A DNA stretch of 55,866 bases, from the NCBI GenBank assembly GCA_902492895.1, contig CABUNG010000015.1, forward strand, positions 1-55,866, in the 5' to 3' direction. How positions within the stretch are numbered: the stretch's first letter is position 1; the number at the start of each line of letters is the position of its first letter. Below are positions 44,677-52,754 of the stretch, one piece after another. The stretch comes from an uncultured Oscillospiraceae bacterium (GTDB lineage Bacteria > Bacillota > Clostridia > Oscillospirales > Acutalibacteraceae). Made by a program: the position numbers and the translations under genes. The notes beneath the pieces are model-generated. The model was given only the letters and a program-made list of their open reading frames with translations, searched no databases and was not told the DNA's origin.

Positions 44677-46875
44677 ATGTTATGGCACACTTTTGAGGAA
44701 GATCGCCCTTTGCTGGAAAAACAGTTTAAGAAACCGTGCTGGAACCGGGAAAGCGGGCTGGAACCGGCCGCTCTATATGAAAGGTGCCTGGAGATCGCCG
44801 AGGCGGAGGACGGCCAGCCCAGAATCCGTACCAAAGCCCATCTGTTCCGGTTCATTCTGGAACATGCGCAGATTGAGGTCAATCCGCGGGATTGGTTTGC
44901 CGATAAAATCAATCACGCCGGCTGCACCGCCCGCATCCGGACTCTCTGGGAAAAGGCACTGAACGAAGGGCCGATGCGGGAGACGCTGCAGGAATTTGAG
45001 CCGTCCAGGGCCAGTTTTGCCTGCTTTGGCGAGATGGATTTCGGCCATACGTCTCCCGATTGGACCGCCATCATGGAGCTGGGACTCCCGGGGCTGCTGA
45101 ATAGAATCCGCACCGCCCGCAGCGAGAAAGAGACGCTCACCGAAGAACAGCGGAATTTTTACGACGCGGCCGAAATCGTATATGAGGCATCGATCCATTA
45201 TGTGGAAAGACTGGCCGCTGAGGCGCAGCGGCTCTCGGATGAGAACGAAAAAATGCGCTGTGTGTCCGCGAGTCTGGCCCATCTCGCCGAGGGCGCGCCC
45301 GGAACCCTGCTGGAAGCCATGCAGCTGTCCTTTATATGGTATACCCTCCAGCACGATCTGGACGCGGTATGGCTGCGCTCTCTGGGAGGTCTGGACCGGC
45401 TGTTCTACCGATACTACAAAAGCGATATCGAGAGCGGGCGGTACACCGAGGAGCAGCTCAGAGAGCTGATCCAGTACTTCCTGTTCCGCTTCTACGCCAA
45501 GAATGTCACCGCCAACATGCCCTTTTATCTGGGCGGCCGGGATCGGAACGGCGCCGATACTCTGAATCCCCTTTCCTACGCCTTGGTGGAGGAGTATCGG
45601 AAACTCTGCATCCACGATCCCAAAATGCATATTCGCTATCATCGGAACATAGCGCCGGATTTCTTAGAGCTTGTGCTGTCCTGCATCCGTGAAGGAAAAA
45701 ACAGCTTCGTCTTTATCAACGACGAAGTGGCGGAGGCGGCGCTTGTCAAGCTGGGCGAGGATCCAGAGGAAGCCAATAACTACGTCCCTGTGGGCTGCTA
45801 CGAATGCGCGGCCCTGGGCAAGGAGGTGCCCTGTTCCGTCAACGGCCGGCTCAATCTGGCCAAGGTTCTGGAGATCGCCATCCATAACGGGCGGGATCCG
45901 TTTCACAGTCTGGACGTGGCGCCCCCTATGAGGGCGGATCAGACAGGGGAGACCTTCGAGGGCTTTTTGGAGTATTACAAGGAACTGATCGACTTTTTTA
46001 TCCAGGGCTCGATGAAGGTTATAAACGGTTTTGAACGGCGATACCCGGAACTGATCCCCGCCCCGCTTTTTTCCGGCACCATGATCGACTGCGTGAACAG
46101 CGGCCGGGACGCTTACGCCGGCGGCGCCAAATACAACAATTCCTCCATCAACGCGTTTGCTACGGCCACCGTGGTGGATTCTTTGGTGGCCTTGAAGCGG
46201 ATTGTCTATGACGAAAAGCGGATGACCCTGGCGCAGTTCCGGGAGGTGCTTAGCGGCAACTGGAACGGACAGGAGAGGCTGCGCCTGGTTGTCAAGAACC
46301 AGTATCCCAAATACGGCAACAACCAGCCGGAGGCCGATACGCTGATGACCGATCTGGTAGCGTATGTGGCGTCGCGGATCAATGGACAGCCCAACGGACG
46401 CGGCGGGGTATACCGGTGCGGCTTTTTCTCGATCGATTGGCGGATGCCCTTCGGCAAACAGACCGGCGCCACCCCGGACGGCCGTCTGGCCGGGGAACCC
46501 CTTTCCAAAAACATGAGCGCCGTCACGGCCCAGGACAAGGAAGGGGTTACGGCGCTGATCCAGTCGGTGACCAAAATCGACTACACCGCCATTCCCAACG
46601 GGACGGTGCTGGATTTATCGCTCCATTCATCGGCGACCCGGGGACAAGAGGGGCTGGCGGCCATGATCGCCCTGGTCAAAACCTACTTTGCCAAAGGCGG
46701 CTTGGCCATGCACATCAATGTGCTGGATCCGTCGGTTTTGAAAAACGCCCAGGCGAATCCCGAACAGTATGCGAATCTCCAGGTCAGGCTCTGCGGATGG
46801 AACGTCCATTTCGTGGATTTGAGCAAGGAAGAACAGGACGACTTCATCCGGCAGTCGGAGCATGCGGCAGGTTGA
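44677..46875 (+). CDS. glycyl radical enzyme of the PFL superfamily (GRE 2)
   Basis: A 732-aa GRE. The thiyl cysteine is Cys374 in VGCYECAALG, with Glu376 as candidate base; the radical glycine is Gly707 in RLCGWNVHF. The C-Y-E triplet and the Cys directly before the radical Gly set it apart from PFL (adjacent Cys pair) and from the usual GCVE dehydratases; GRE 4 shares both features. Other family parts include GGRDRNGAD near residue 287 and TPDGRLAGEPLSKN near 600. ATG 44677 was chosen for the AGAGG 8 bp upstream. It is followed by its activase after 14 bp and preceded by the GH43 gene. The substrate is unknown. Confidence 0.9.
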   Translation: MLWHTFEEDRPLLEKQFKKPCWNRESGLEPAALYERCLEIAEAEDGQPRIRTKAHLFRFILEHAQIEVNPRDWFADKINHAGCTARIRTLWEKALNEGPMRETLQEFEPSRASFACFGEMDFGHTSPDWTAIMELGLPGLLNRIRTARSEKETLTEEQRNFYDAAEIVYEASIHYVERLAAEAQRLSDENEKMRCVSASLAHLAEGAPGTLLEAMQLSFIWYTLQHDLDAVWLRSLGGLDRLFYRYYKSDIESGRYTEEQLRELIQYFLFRFYAKNVTANMPFYLGGRDRNGADTLNPLSYALVEEYRKLCIHDPKMHIRYHRNIAPDFLELVLSCIREGKNSFVFINDEVAEAALVKLGEDPEEANNYVPVGCYECAALGKEVPCSVNGRLNLAKVLEIAIHNGRDPFHSLDVAPPMRADQTGETFEGFLEYYKELIDFFIQGSMKVINGFERRYPELIPAPLFSGTMIDCVNSGRDAYAGGAKYNNSSINAFATATVVDSLVALKRIVYDEKRMTLAQFREVLSGNWNGQERLRLVVKNQYPKYGNNQPEADTLMTDLVAYVASRINGQPNGRGGVYRCGFFSIDWRMPFGKQTGATPDGRLAGEPLSKNMSAVTAQDKEGVTALIQSVTKIDYTAIPNGTVLDLSLHSSATRGQEGLAAMIALVKTYFAKGGLAMHINVLDPSVLKNAQANPEQYANLQVRLCGWNVHFVDLSKEEQDDFIRQSEHAAG

Positions 46876-46889
46876 CAGGAGAGGGATAT

Positions 46890-47789
46890 ATGAAAGCCTT
46901 GATCAGCGATATCAAGCGATTCGCCGTGCACGACGGCGACGGGATCCGCACGACGGTGTTTTTTAAGGGGTGTCCCCTGAAATGCCGGTGGTGCCATAAC
47001 CCGGAGGGGATCAGCCGAAAGCCGCAGCTTTCCTATATCGCCAAGAAATGCATACAATGCGGCGCCTGCATCGACCGCTGTCCGGCCGGTGCCCACCAGT
47101 TCTTTCCGGAAGGGCACGTGTTTCATCGGGACCGTTGCCTGAGCTGCGGGTCCTGCGTGGAGGAATGCCTGGGACAGGCGCTGAAGCTCTACGGCCGGGA
47201 GATCACGGTGGATGAGCTGATGCCCCATTTGCTGGAAGACGCGGATTTTTATGAGAGCTCGGGCGGCGGGGTGACGCTGTCGGGTGGAGAGCCGCTCATG
47301 CAGGCAGTTTTCTGCCGGGAGCTTCTGGAAAGGCTGAAAAAAGAAAATATCCGCACGGCAGTGGACACGTGCGGATATGCATCGAGACAGGCAGTAGAGG
47401 CGGTGATGCCGTACACCGATCTGTTTTTGTACGATTTAAAGGCCGTGGACGAAGAAGTGCATAAGCGGTGCACCGGGGTATCGAACCGTCCGATCCTGGA
47501 GAATCTGCGCTATATAAACAGCTGCGGGAAGGCCGTGGAGATCCGCATCCCCTATGTGCCGGGGATGAACGACGGGGAAATCGAGAGGATGGGCGGGTTC
47601 CTCAAGGATCTGAGCGTTGTGAGATGCGTCAAGGTGCTGCCCTATCACGGCTTTGCCGCCTCCAAATATGAGGCGCTGGGGATGGAGAACCCCCTGCCCC
47701 GCACCGAGTCTCCGGGCGACGAAGTGTTGGCACAAGCGGTGGTGCGGCTGCGCTCCTTCGGCCTAAACGCCGTCAGCGGCCGGGACTAA
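46890..47789 (+). CDS. glycyl-radical-enzyme activating protein (radical SAM), cognate of GRE 2
   Basis: A 299-aa activase. Catalytic cluster cysteines are Cys28/Cys32/Cys35 (GCPLKCRWC). An inserted ferredoxin-like domain holds two CxxCxxC...C sets: Cys54/57/60/64 and Cys83/86/89/93. The SAM motif is LSGGEPLM. ATG 46890 follows AGGAGAGGG; a longer frame to 46416 overlaps GRE 2 and is not credible. The last 401 bp before the final stop base are identical to the activase at the window end, and about 125 bp before that differ at only 7 positions, which points to gene conversion between the two. Confidence 0.93.
   Translation: MKALISDIKRFAVHDGDGIRTTVFFKGCPLKCRWCHNPEGISRKPQLSYIAKKCIQCGACIDRCPAGAHQFFPEGHVFHRDRCLSCGSCVEECLGQALKLYGREITVDELMPHLLEDADFYESSGGGVTLSGGEPLMQAVFCRELLERLKKENIRTAVDTCGYASRQAVEAVMPYTDLFLYDLKAVDEEVHKRCTGVSNRPILENLRYINSCGKAVEIRIPYVPGMNDGEIERMGGFLKDLSVVRCVKVLPYHGFAASKYEALGMENPLPRTESPGDEVLAQAVVRLRSFGLNAVSGRD
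47388..47788 (+). repeat. 401-bp repeat copy 1 (3' end of activase 2)
   Basis: Identical by eye, base for base, to 55466-55866, offset 8078 bp. Both copies lie in the same frame at the 3' end of radical-SAM activase genes. Confidence 0.95.
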
Positions 47790-47821
47790 TCGCTTCGCGA
47801 TGGAAGAAGGAGAGAAGGCTT

Positions 47822-48562
47822 GTGGAACTTAACGGCAAAAAGGCCCTGCTGATCGGGGCCAGCAGAGGGATAGGCGAGGCGATCGCGCTGGACTTTGCCG
47901 ACAATGGCGCGGATGTCGTCGTGTGCGGAAGAAGAGCGGAAACCTTGCGCCCCGTAGCGGAGAAAATCCAAGAAAAAGGAAGAAACGCTTACACGATAGA
48001 ATGGGACATAAGCGACGTAACAAGAGCGGACGGCGTGATGAAAGAAGCCTCGGAACTTCTCGGTGGTCTGGATATCGTCGTCAATAACGCCGGAGTCATG
48101 GATTACGAGCGTTTTCTGCACGTCCGGGAAGAAGGCTGGGACCGGGTTATGAATGTAAACGTCAAGGGCGTGTATTTTTCCTGCCAGGCCGCGGCCAATT
48201 TCTTTCTGGAGAACAACGCGGACAGGGAAGTGAAAGGCAGAATCATCAACATCGCCTCGGAAACGGGGTTTCAGCCCTCCCATATGCCGTACGGCATATC
48301 CAAATGGGGCGTAGTGGCCTATTCCATGGGAATGGCAAAGCAGCTTTATAAAATGGGTGTGATGATTTCGTCTATAGCTCCGGGACCGATAGCGACCGAC
48401 ATGATGGGCTGGAGTGAGGGCCGGCCCATGGACTTCCCAAACGCATTTGGGACGCTTGGTTCGCCCGAAGAAGTGGCGGATCTGGCGGTGTTTCTGGCCT
48501 CGGATAAGAACAGGCGCATTATCGGCAGACCCGTGTTCGTCAGCGGCGGGCTGGACTGGTAG
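47822..48562 (+). CDS. short-chain dehydrogenase/reductase (SDR)
   Basis: A 246-aa classical SDR. Cofactor site GASRGIG starts at residue 12; NNAG at 88-91; catalytic Ser146, Tyr157 and Lys161 (YGISK). The C-terminus GRPVFVSGGLDW is typical. It begins with GTG 47822 behind AAGGAGAGAAGG. It lies 32 bp after activase 2 and 46 bp before GRE 3, so it probably forms or consumes a ketone or alcohol in the GRE pathway, for example making the GRE substrate or reducing an aldehyde product. Position 41 onward suggests NADP or NAD cannot be decided by eye. Confidence 0.9.
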   Translation: MELNGKKALLIGASRGIGEAIALDFADNGADVVVCGRRAETLRPVAEKIQEKGRNAYTIEWDISDVTRADGVMKEASELLGGLDIVVNNAGVMDYERFLHVREEGWDRVMNVNVKGVYFSCQAAANFFLENNADREVKGRIINIASETGFQPSHMPYGISKWGVVAYSMGMAKQLYKMGVMISSIAPGPIATDMMGWSEGRPMDFPNAFGTLGSPEEVADLAVFLASDKNRRIIGRPVFVSGGLDW

Positions 48563-48608
48563 AACCGTTGAAGCCGAATCGGCAATCGAGGAAGAGGGAT
48601 GATGTGCG

Positions 48609-50792
48609 GTGTTATCTCGGGAACAGCTGGAAAGGATTCAAAAACTCCACGAGTTTTATATGTCCGAACCGGTTTTCGAACGTCATGTAGGCTATACAAG
48701 GGTGCTGCGCCAAAGGCTCAATTTTATGCGCGGATACATAAACGTCCCATGCAACGCATCGATCCGTCCGGCAACGGACAAGGCGGCGTATCATAAAAAG
48801 GTAGCGTATACCGCACGGCTGCGCCGGGCCTATGCGGAGGCGCACATACTCAACAACATGGAGCCCATGATCAACGAAAACGAGCTGATCGTCGGCCGGC
48901 CGGATTATACGCCCCTGACGGAAGAAGAACAGGAAGAATACGACGAGCTTGAGAAGGCCATGCGGGGCGTGCAGGATACCACGCCGATGACGCTGGGACA
49001 TATGGCCCTGGATTACCCCAAGCTGCTGCATGTGGGGGTAAACGGACTTCTGGCTGAGATCCGTGCGCGGATGAACGGCCTGGATCTCAATCTCCCGGAC
49101 AATATAGCGAAAATGGAATTTTACGAGGGCTGTGAAATAGAACTGCAGAGCGTCGTCAACCTGCAAAAAAGATATGCGGACAAGGCGGCGCAGCTGCTCG
49201 CAGAGGCGAACGGGAAACGAAAAAAAGAGCTGGAAAGACTGTACGAGACGCTTTTGCGCGTCCCGGCCGAGCCGGCGAGAACGTTTTACGAGGCGCTGCA
49301 ATGCATACACTTTTTTAATTTTAACTTGTGGGAGCTTTATTATTTTGGCCGTGTAGACCAGTACCTCTATCCCTACTATAAAAAAGACCTTGCGGAAGGG
49401 CGCCTCACATACGACGAGGCCGTGGAACTTTTCGCGTGCTTTTTGCTGATGCCGGAATCGTATATCGCGCCCAATGCCGCGCTGGACTCGTTTATAGGCG
49501 GACGCGATCCGGAGGGAAACCCCGTTGAAAACGATGTGACATATATCGCGCTCGACGCAGCAGAGATTGCCAGAGCCGGGAACGGGAAAGTGGCTATGGG
49601 CATCTGCAGCGACACGAGCGAGAGGCTTCTGCGCCGCGCGATTCAGGTCAACGCCTCGGGAGCGGCGCAGCCCGCGCTCTACAATGCCGATGTAATCACG
49701 AGGGGCATGATCGAAAACGGCATAGCCCCGCGCGACGCCAACAACTTTGCCAATACCGGCTGCACCGAAATGACACCGATAGGCAAGTCGGGCATGTATC
49801 CCTGCGCCCCGTATCACAACATGGCGAGAATACTCCTGGATGCTATGACGGAAAACCCGGATGCGAAGGACATCGACGAAATAATAGCTAAATTCAGCGA
49901 GCGGCTCCGGGAAGAGATATTCGATGCGCAGGTGATTCTGAACAGACGGCAGCTGGAGCGGTCGCGCAACGGGGGAGAGCCGCTTCGCGTTTCCTGCCTT
50001 GTGGATCATTGCCTTGTTCTCGGTAAGGCGATAGACGAGGGAGGGGCGGAATACAACCACGTTCAGCCGACTTTCGTCGGGATTGCAAACGCCGTGGATT
50101 CTTTGATGGCCGTGCAGACGCTGGTGTTTGAGGAAAAAAAGCTGACGCTCAGAGCGTTCCTGAAGATACTGGACGAAAACTACGAGGGCAGCGAAGCGCT
50201 GCGTCAATACATCATCAACCGCATTCCGCATTATGGCCAGAACGACGAAAAAACCGACGCGCTGGCCGTGCGCATCACCGACATGATCGTAAAATGCTGC
50301 AAGGGGATCCATACGTATCGCGGCAGCCGGCTTGTACCGGGTACGTTTACGTATATAGAGAACGCCACCCATGGCCGGGAAACACCGGCCACCCCGGACG
50401 GCCGGCTGAAAGGGCTTCCCCTGGCCGCCTGTTCCAGCGGCAGTGCCGGAATGGAAACGAAGGGGCCCACGGCCGCGATTCTCAGCGCAACGGCGTGGGA
50501 TCAGGCCCCCTTCATGGGCGGCTGCGTCATCAACATGAAATTCACACCCGGTCAGATGAGCGGCGAAAACGAAGACAACGTACTGACGATAATCAAAGCC
50601 TTCATGGAGCGCGGCGGCATGGAAATTCAGTTCAACTGCGTAAGCCGGGAAACCCTTCTGGACGCGCAAAAGCACCCGGAACAATACCGGGATCTGCTCG
50701 TAAGGGTAAGCGGTTTCAGTGCGTATTTTACCAAACTCTCGAAAGATATCCAGAAAGAGGTAATCGACCGCAATGAACACGCCTTTAACTGA
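48609..50792 (+). CDS. glycyl radical enzyme of the PFL superfamily (GRE 3)
   Basis: A 727-aa GRE. The thiyl cysteine is Cys385 in TGCTEMTPIG with Glu387 as candidate base, and the radical glycine is Gly702 in RVSGFSAYF, the form found in most characterised GREs. It is clearly distinct from GREs 2 and 4 (CYE and CGW). The N-terminal LHEFYMSEPVFERHVGYTRVLRQR and NENELIVGRPDYT are typical of the formate acetyltransferase/glycerol-dehydratase-like group. Start GTG 48609 has only a distant GAGG. The 3' end overlaps its activase by 20 bp. It follows the SDR gene. Dehydratase or C-C lyase chemistry is possible; substrate not assignable. Confidence 0.9.
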   Translation: MLSREQLERIQKLHEFYMSEPVFERHVGYTRVLRQRLNFMRGYINVPCNASIRPATDKAAYHKKVAYTARLRRAYAEAHILNNMEPMINENELIVGRPDYTPLTEEEQEEYDELEKAMRGVQDTTPMTLGHMALDYPKLLHVGVNGLLAEIRARMNGLDLNLPDNIAKMEFYEGCEIELQSVVNLQKRYADKAAQLLAEANGKRKKELERLYETLLRVPAEPARTFYEALQCIHFFNFNLWELYYFGRVDQYLYPYYKKDLAEGRLTYDEAVELFACFLLMPESYIAPNAALDSFIGGRDPEGNPVENDVTYIALDAAEIARAGNGKVAMGICSDTSERLLRRAIQVNASGAAQPALYNADVITRGMIENGIAPRDANNFANTGCTEMTPIGKSGMYPCAPYHNMARILLDAMTENPDAKDIDEIIAKFSERLREEIFDAQVILNRRQLERSRNGGEPLRVSCLVDHCLVLGKAIDEGGAEYNHVQPTFVGIANAVDSLMAVQTLVFEEKKLTLRAFLKILDENYEGSEALRQYIINRIPHYGQNDEKTDALAVRITDMIVKCCKGIHTYRGSRLVPGTFTYIENATHGRETPATPDGRLKGLPLAACSSGSAGMETKGPTAAILSATAWDQAPFMGGCVINMKFTPGQMSGENEDNVLTIIKAFMERGGMEIQFNCVSRETLLDAQKHPEQYRDLLVRVSGFSAYFTKLSKDIQKEVIDRNEHAFN

Positions 50793-51702
50793 CGGCGAAA
50801 AGAATCTTTCGGGAACGGTGTTCAACATGCAGCGCTACTGCACGCATGACGGGCCTGGCATTCGCACGACGGTTTTTCTAAAGGGCTGTCCTCTGCGGTG
50901 CGCGTGGTGCCACAATCCGGAATCCCACTCCCCTCTGCCGGAGATTTCGTATTCGGAAGGAAGCTGCATCCATTGCGGGCACTGCGCCGCCGTGTGCCCT
51001 TCGGGCTGCCACATCCTAAAGGACGGCGCGCATATTTTCGAGCGCACGGGTTGTATCCGATGCGGGACGTGTGAAAAGGCGTGTCCGGCTGCGCTGAATA
51101 TGATAGGGGATCGGCAAACCGTCGGTTCCGTGATGGATGAGGTCATGAAAGACCGGCTTTTTTACGGAGAGACGGGCGGGATGACCCTTTCGGGCGGAGA
51201 ACCCTTTTTCCAGAGCGAGTTCGCTTTGGCGCTGCTCAAAGCGGCTAAAAAGGAGGGCATAACAACGGCAGTCGAGACGTGCGGACAGACGGCCTACGGC
51301 ATACTCAGGGTTGCTTTGGAGTATGTCGATTGGTTCCTTTACGATTACAAAGAAAGCTCGCCGGAACTGTTTGAAAAAAACATCGGGGTCAAGCCGGACA
51401 CCATACGGAATAATCTCGCGGGACTGGACGGGGACGGGGCCAACATCGTGCTCCGCTGTCCGGTGATACCGGGGATCAACGACAGGGCCGACCATTTCCT
51501 GGGAATAGCCGAGACGGCCAACTCTCTGCGGCACATCGTATGCGTCGAGATTGAACCGGGTCACGCCATAGGGGAAGGGAAATATGGACAAATGGGATAC
51601 GCCCGGAAAGCCCTCAAAATCCGCACTCCGGACAACGATACGGTGAGGGAATGGATACGTGACATACAGAGCCGGACAAACGTACCCGTAAAGCGGGCGT
51701 AA
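50773..51702 (+). CDS. glycyl-radical-enzyme activating protein (radical SAM), cognate of GRE 3
   Basis: A 309-aa activase with Cys39/Cys43/Cys46 (GCPLRCAWC) and two further cysteine sets (CIHCGHCAAVCPSGC and CIRCGTCEKACP) for auxiliary clusters. The SAM motif is LSGGEPFF. ATG 50773 lies inside the end of GRE 3, indicating coupled translation. Its C-terminal half is not related at DNA level to activases 2 and 4, so it took no part in the gene conversion seen there. It is the last gene of the plus-strand run that starts at 17170. Confidence 0.92.
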   Translation: MNTPLTDGEKNLSGTVFNMQRYCTHDGPGIRTTVFLKGCPLRCAWCHNPESHSPLPEISYSEGSCIHCGHCAAVCPSGCHILKDGAHIFERTGCIRCGTCEKACPAALNMIGDRQTVGSVMDEVMKDRLFYGETGGMTLSGGEPFFQSEFALALLKAAKKEGITTAVETCGQTAYGILRVALEYVDWFLYDYKESSPELFEKNIGVKPDTIRNNLAGLDGDGANIVLRCPVIPGINDRADHFLGIAETANSLRHIVCVEIEPGHAIGEGKYGQMGYARKALKIRTPDNDTVREWIRDIQSRTNVPVKRA

Positions 51703-51789
51703 CGTTTGGCTCGTGCGGGGAGCAGGCTGCACAGGCAGAGAAGCCGGGTGACGATGGCAAAGGACGCGTCGGAATCTGGCGGTATGCCG

Positions 51790-52584
51790 TCATCGCCGGG
51801 CCGATTCCGTCACGATATTGATTTTGCGGTAGTCGGAGGGCGTCATACCGGCGATTTGCTTAAAGGTTTTGGAAAAACAAGACACATCGGCGAAGCCGCA
51901 GGCGGCGGCGATGTCCGTCATGCGCGCGGCGCTGTTGCTAAGGATGCTCTTGGCCAGGTCGATCTGCAGATTCAGGATGTATTTTTTAGGGGTGGTCCCG
52001 TAATAAGCCAAAAAGAGCTTGGTAAAATATCGTGTGCTCAGCCCGCACAGCTCGGCCAGCGCGGAAATACGGATTTCGCCGTTTGTATATTGTTCCTGGA
52101 TATACGCCGCGGCGGGCTCCAGCCGCCGGATGTATTTATAGGGCAGATAGCCGGTGTTTTCCGCAGACTGAATCCGCGCAATAATCTCATAAAGCAGGCC
52201 TGTGATCTCTGGGACATGGCCTGCTTTTTTCTGTCGTCCTTCGGATACCGCCGCATAGAAGCGGTCCCGGATCTGGGAGGCGTTGGGGTATAGGCGGCAG
52301 AACGCCTTCTCTGCGGGCGGGTCCGCCGTGTCAAAATTGATCAGCAGGCAGACCGAGTCGCCCTGCGGCTCGATGGCATACGCCACCCCTTTGGGGAGAT
52401 AGAGGAAGGTGTTGGCCTCGGCGGTGAATGTCCGGTCGGGATACACATACCGGCAGGAACCTTCCAAATAAAAAACAAAGCCGTGGGAGGTGCGGGGACG
52501 AAAGGAAACGCCGGGCGGACTGGTGTACACCTTATACGCTGCCCGGATGGACGTGATGACGGCATTTTGAAAAAAAAGTCCCAT
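51790..52584 (-). CDS. AraC family transcriptional regulator, divergent from GRE 4
   Basis: A 264-aa regulator with a cupin-like sensor half (GFVFYLEGSCRYVYP, LPKGVAYAIEPQG) and a C-terminal double helix-turn-helix (ISALAELCGLSTRYFTKLF; CGFADVSCFSKTFKQIAG). ATG 52584 was chosen because GGAG stands 9-10 bp upstream; the frame extends 23 codons further without domain character. Its position head-to-head with GRE 4 makes that operon the likely target. Confidence 0.92.
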   Translation of the reverse strand: MGLFFQNAVITSIRAAYKVYTSPPGVSFRPRTSHGFVFYLEGSCRYVYPDRTFTAEANTFLYLPKGVAYAIEPQGDSVCLLINFDTADPPAEKAFCRLYPNASQIRDRFYAAVSEGRQKKAGHVPEITGLLYEIIARIQSAENTGYLPYKYIRRLEPAAAYIQEQYTNGEIRISALAELCGLSTRYFTKLFLAYYGTTPKKYILNLQIDLAKSILSNSAARMTDIAAACGFADVSCFSKTFKQIAGMTPSDYRKINIVTESARR

Positions 52585-52754
52585 AGCCTGACGCTCCTCT
52601 CCTCGGTTCGATTGTATCAAAAGAGACGGGGAAAGACAACGCTTGCTGCACAATTTCTGTTCCGAAAATGACCAAAAATGCCTTTCTCTTATTTATCTTT
52701 TACCCGATCCGATTTATAGTGAAGACAGCAAAAAGACAGCGGAGGAGGAACGGT
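52585..52754. promoter_or_regulatory. divergent control region between araC-type gene and GRE 4
   Basis: The 170-bp gap must hold both promoters. For GRE 4, TATAGT at 52715-52720 is a fair -10 with only a poor -35 (TTTATC, 17 bp upstream), which would fit activator dependence. An AAAATG sequence recurs at about an 11-bp spacing near 52665-52680. No clear 21-bp repeat was seen. Confidence 0.35.
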
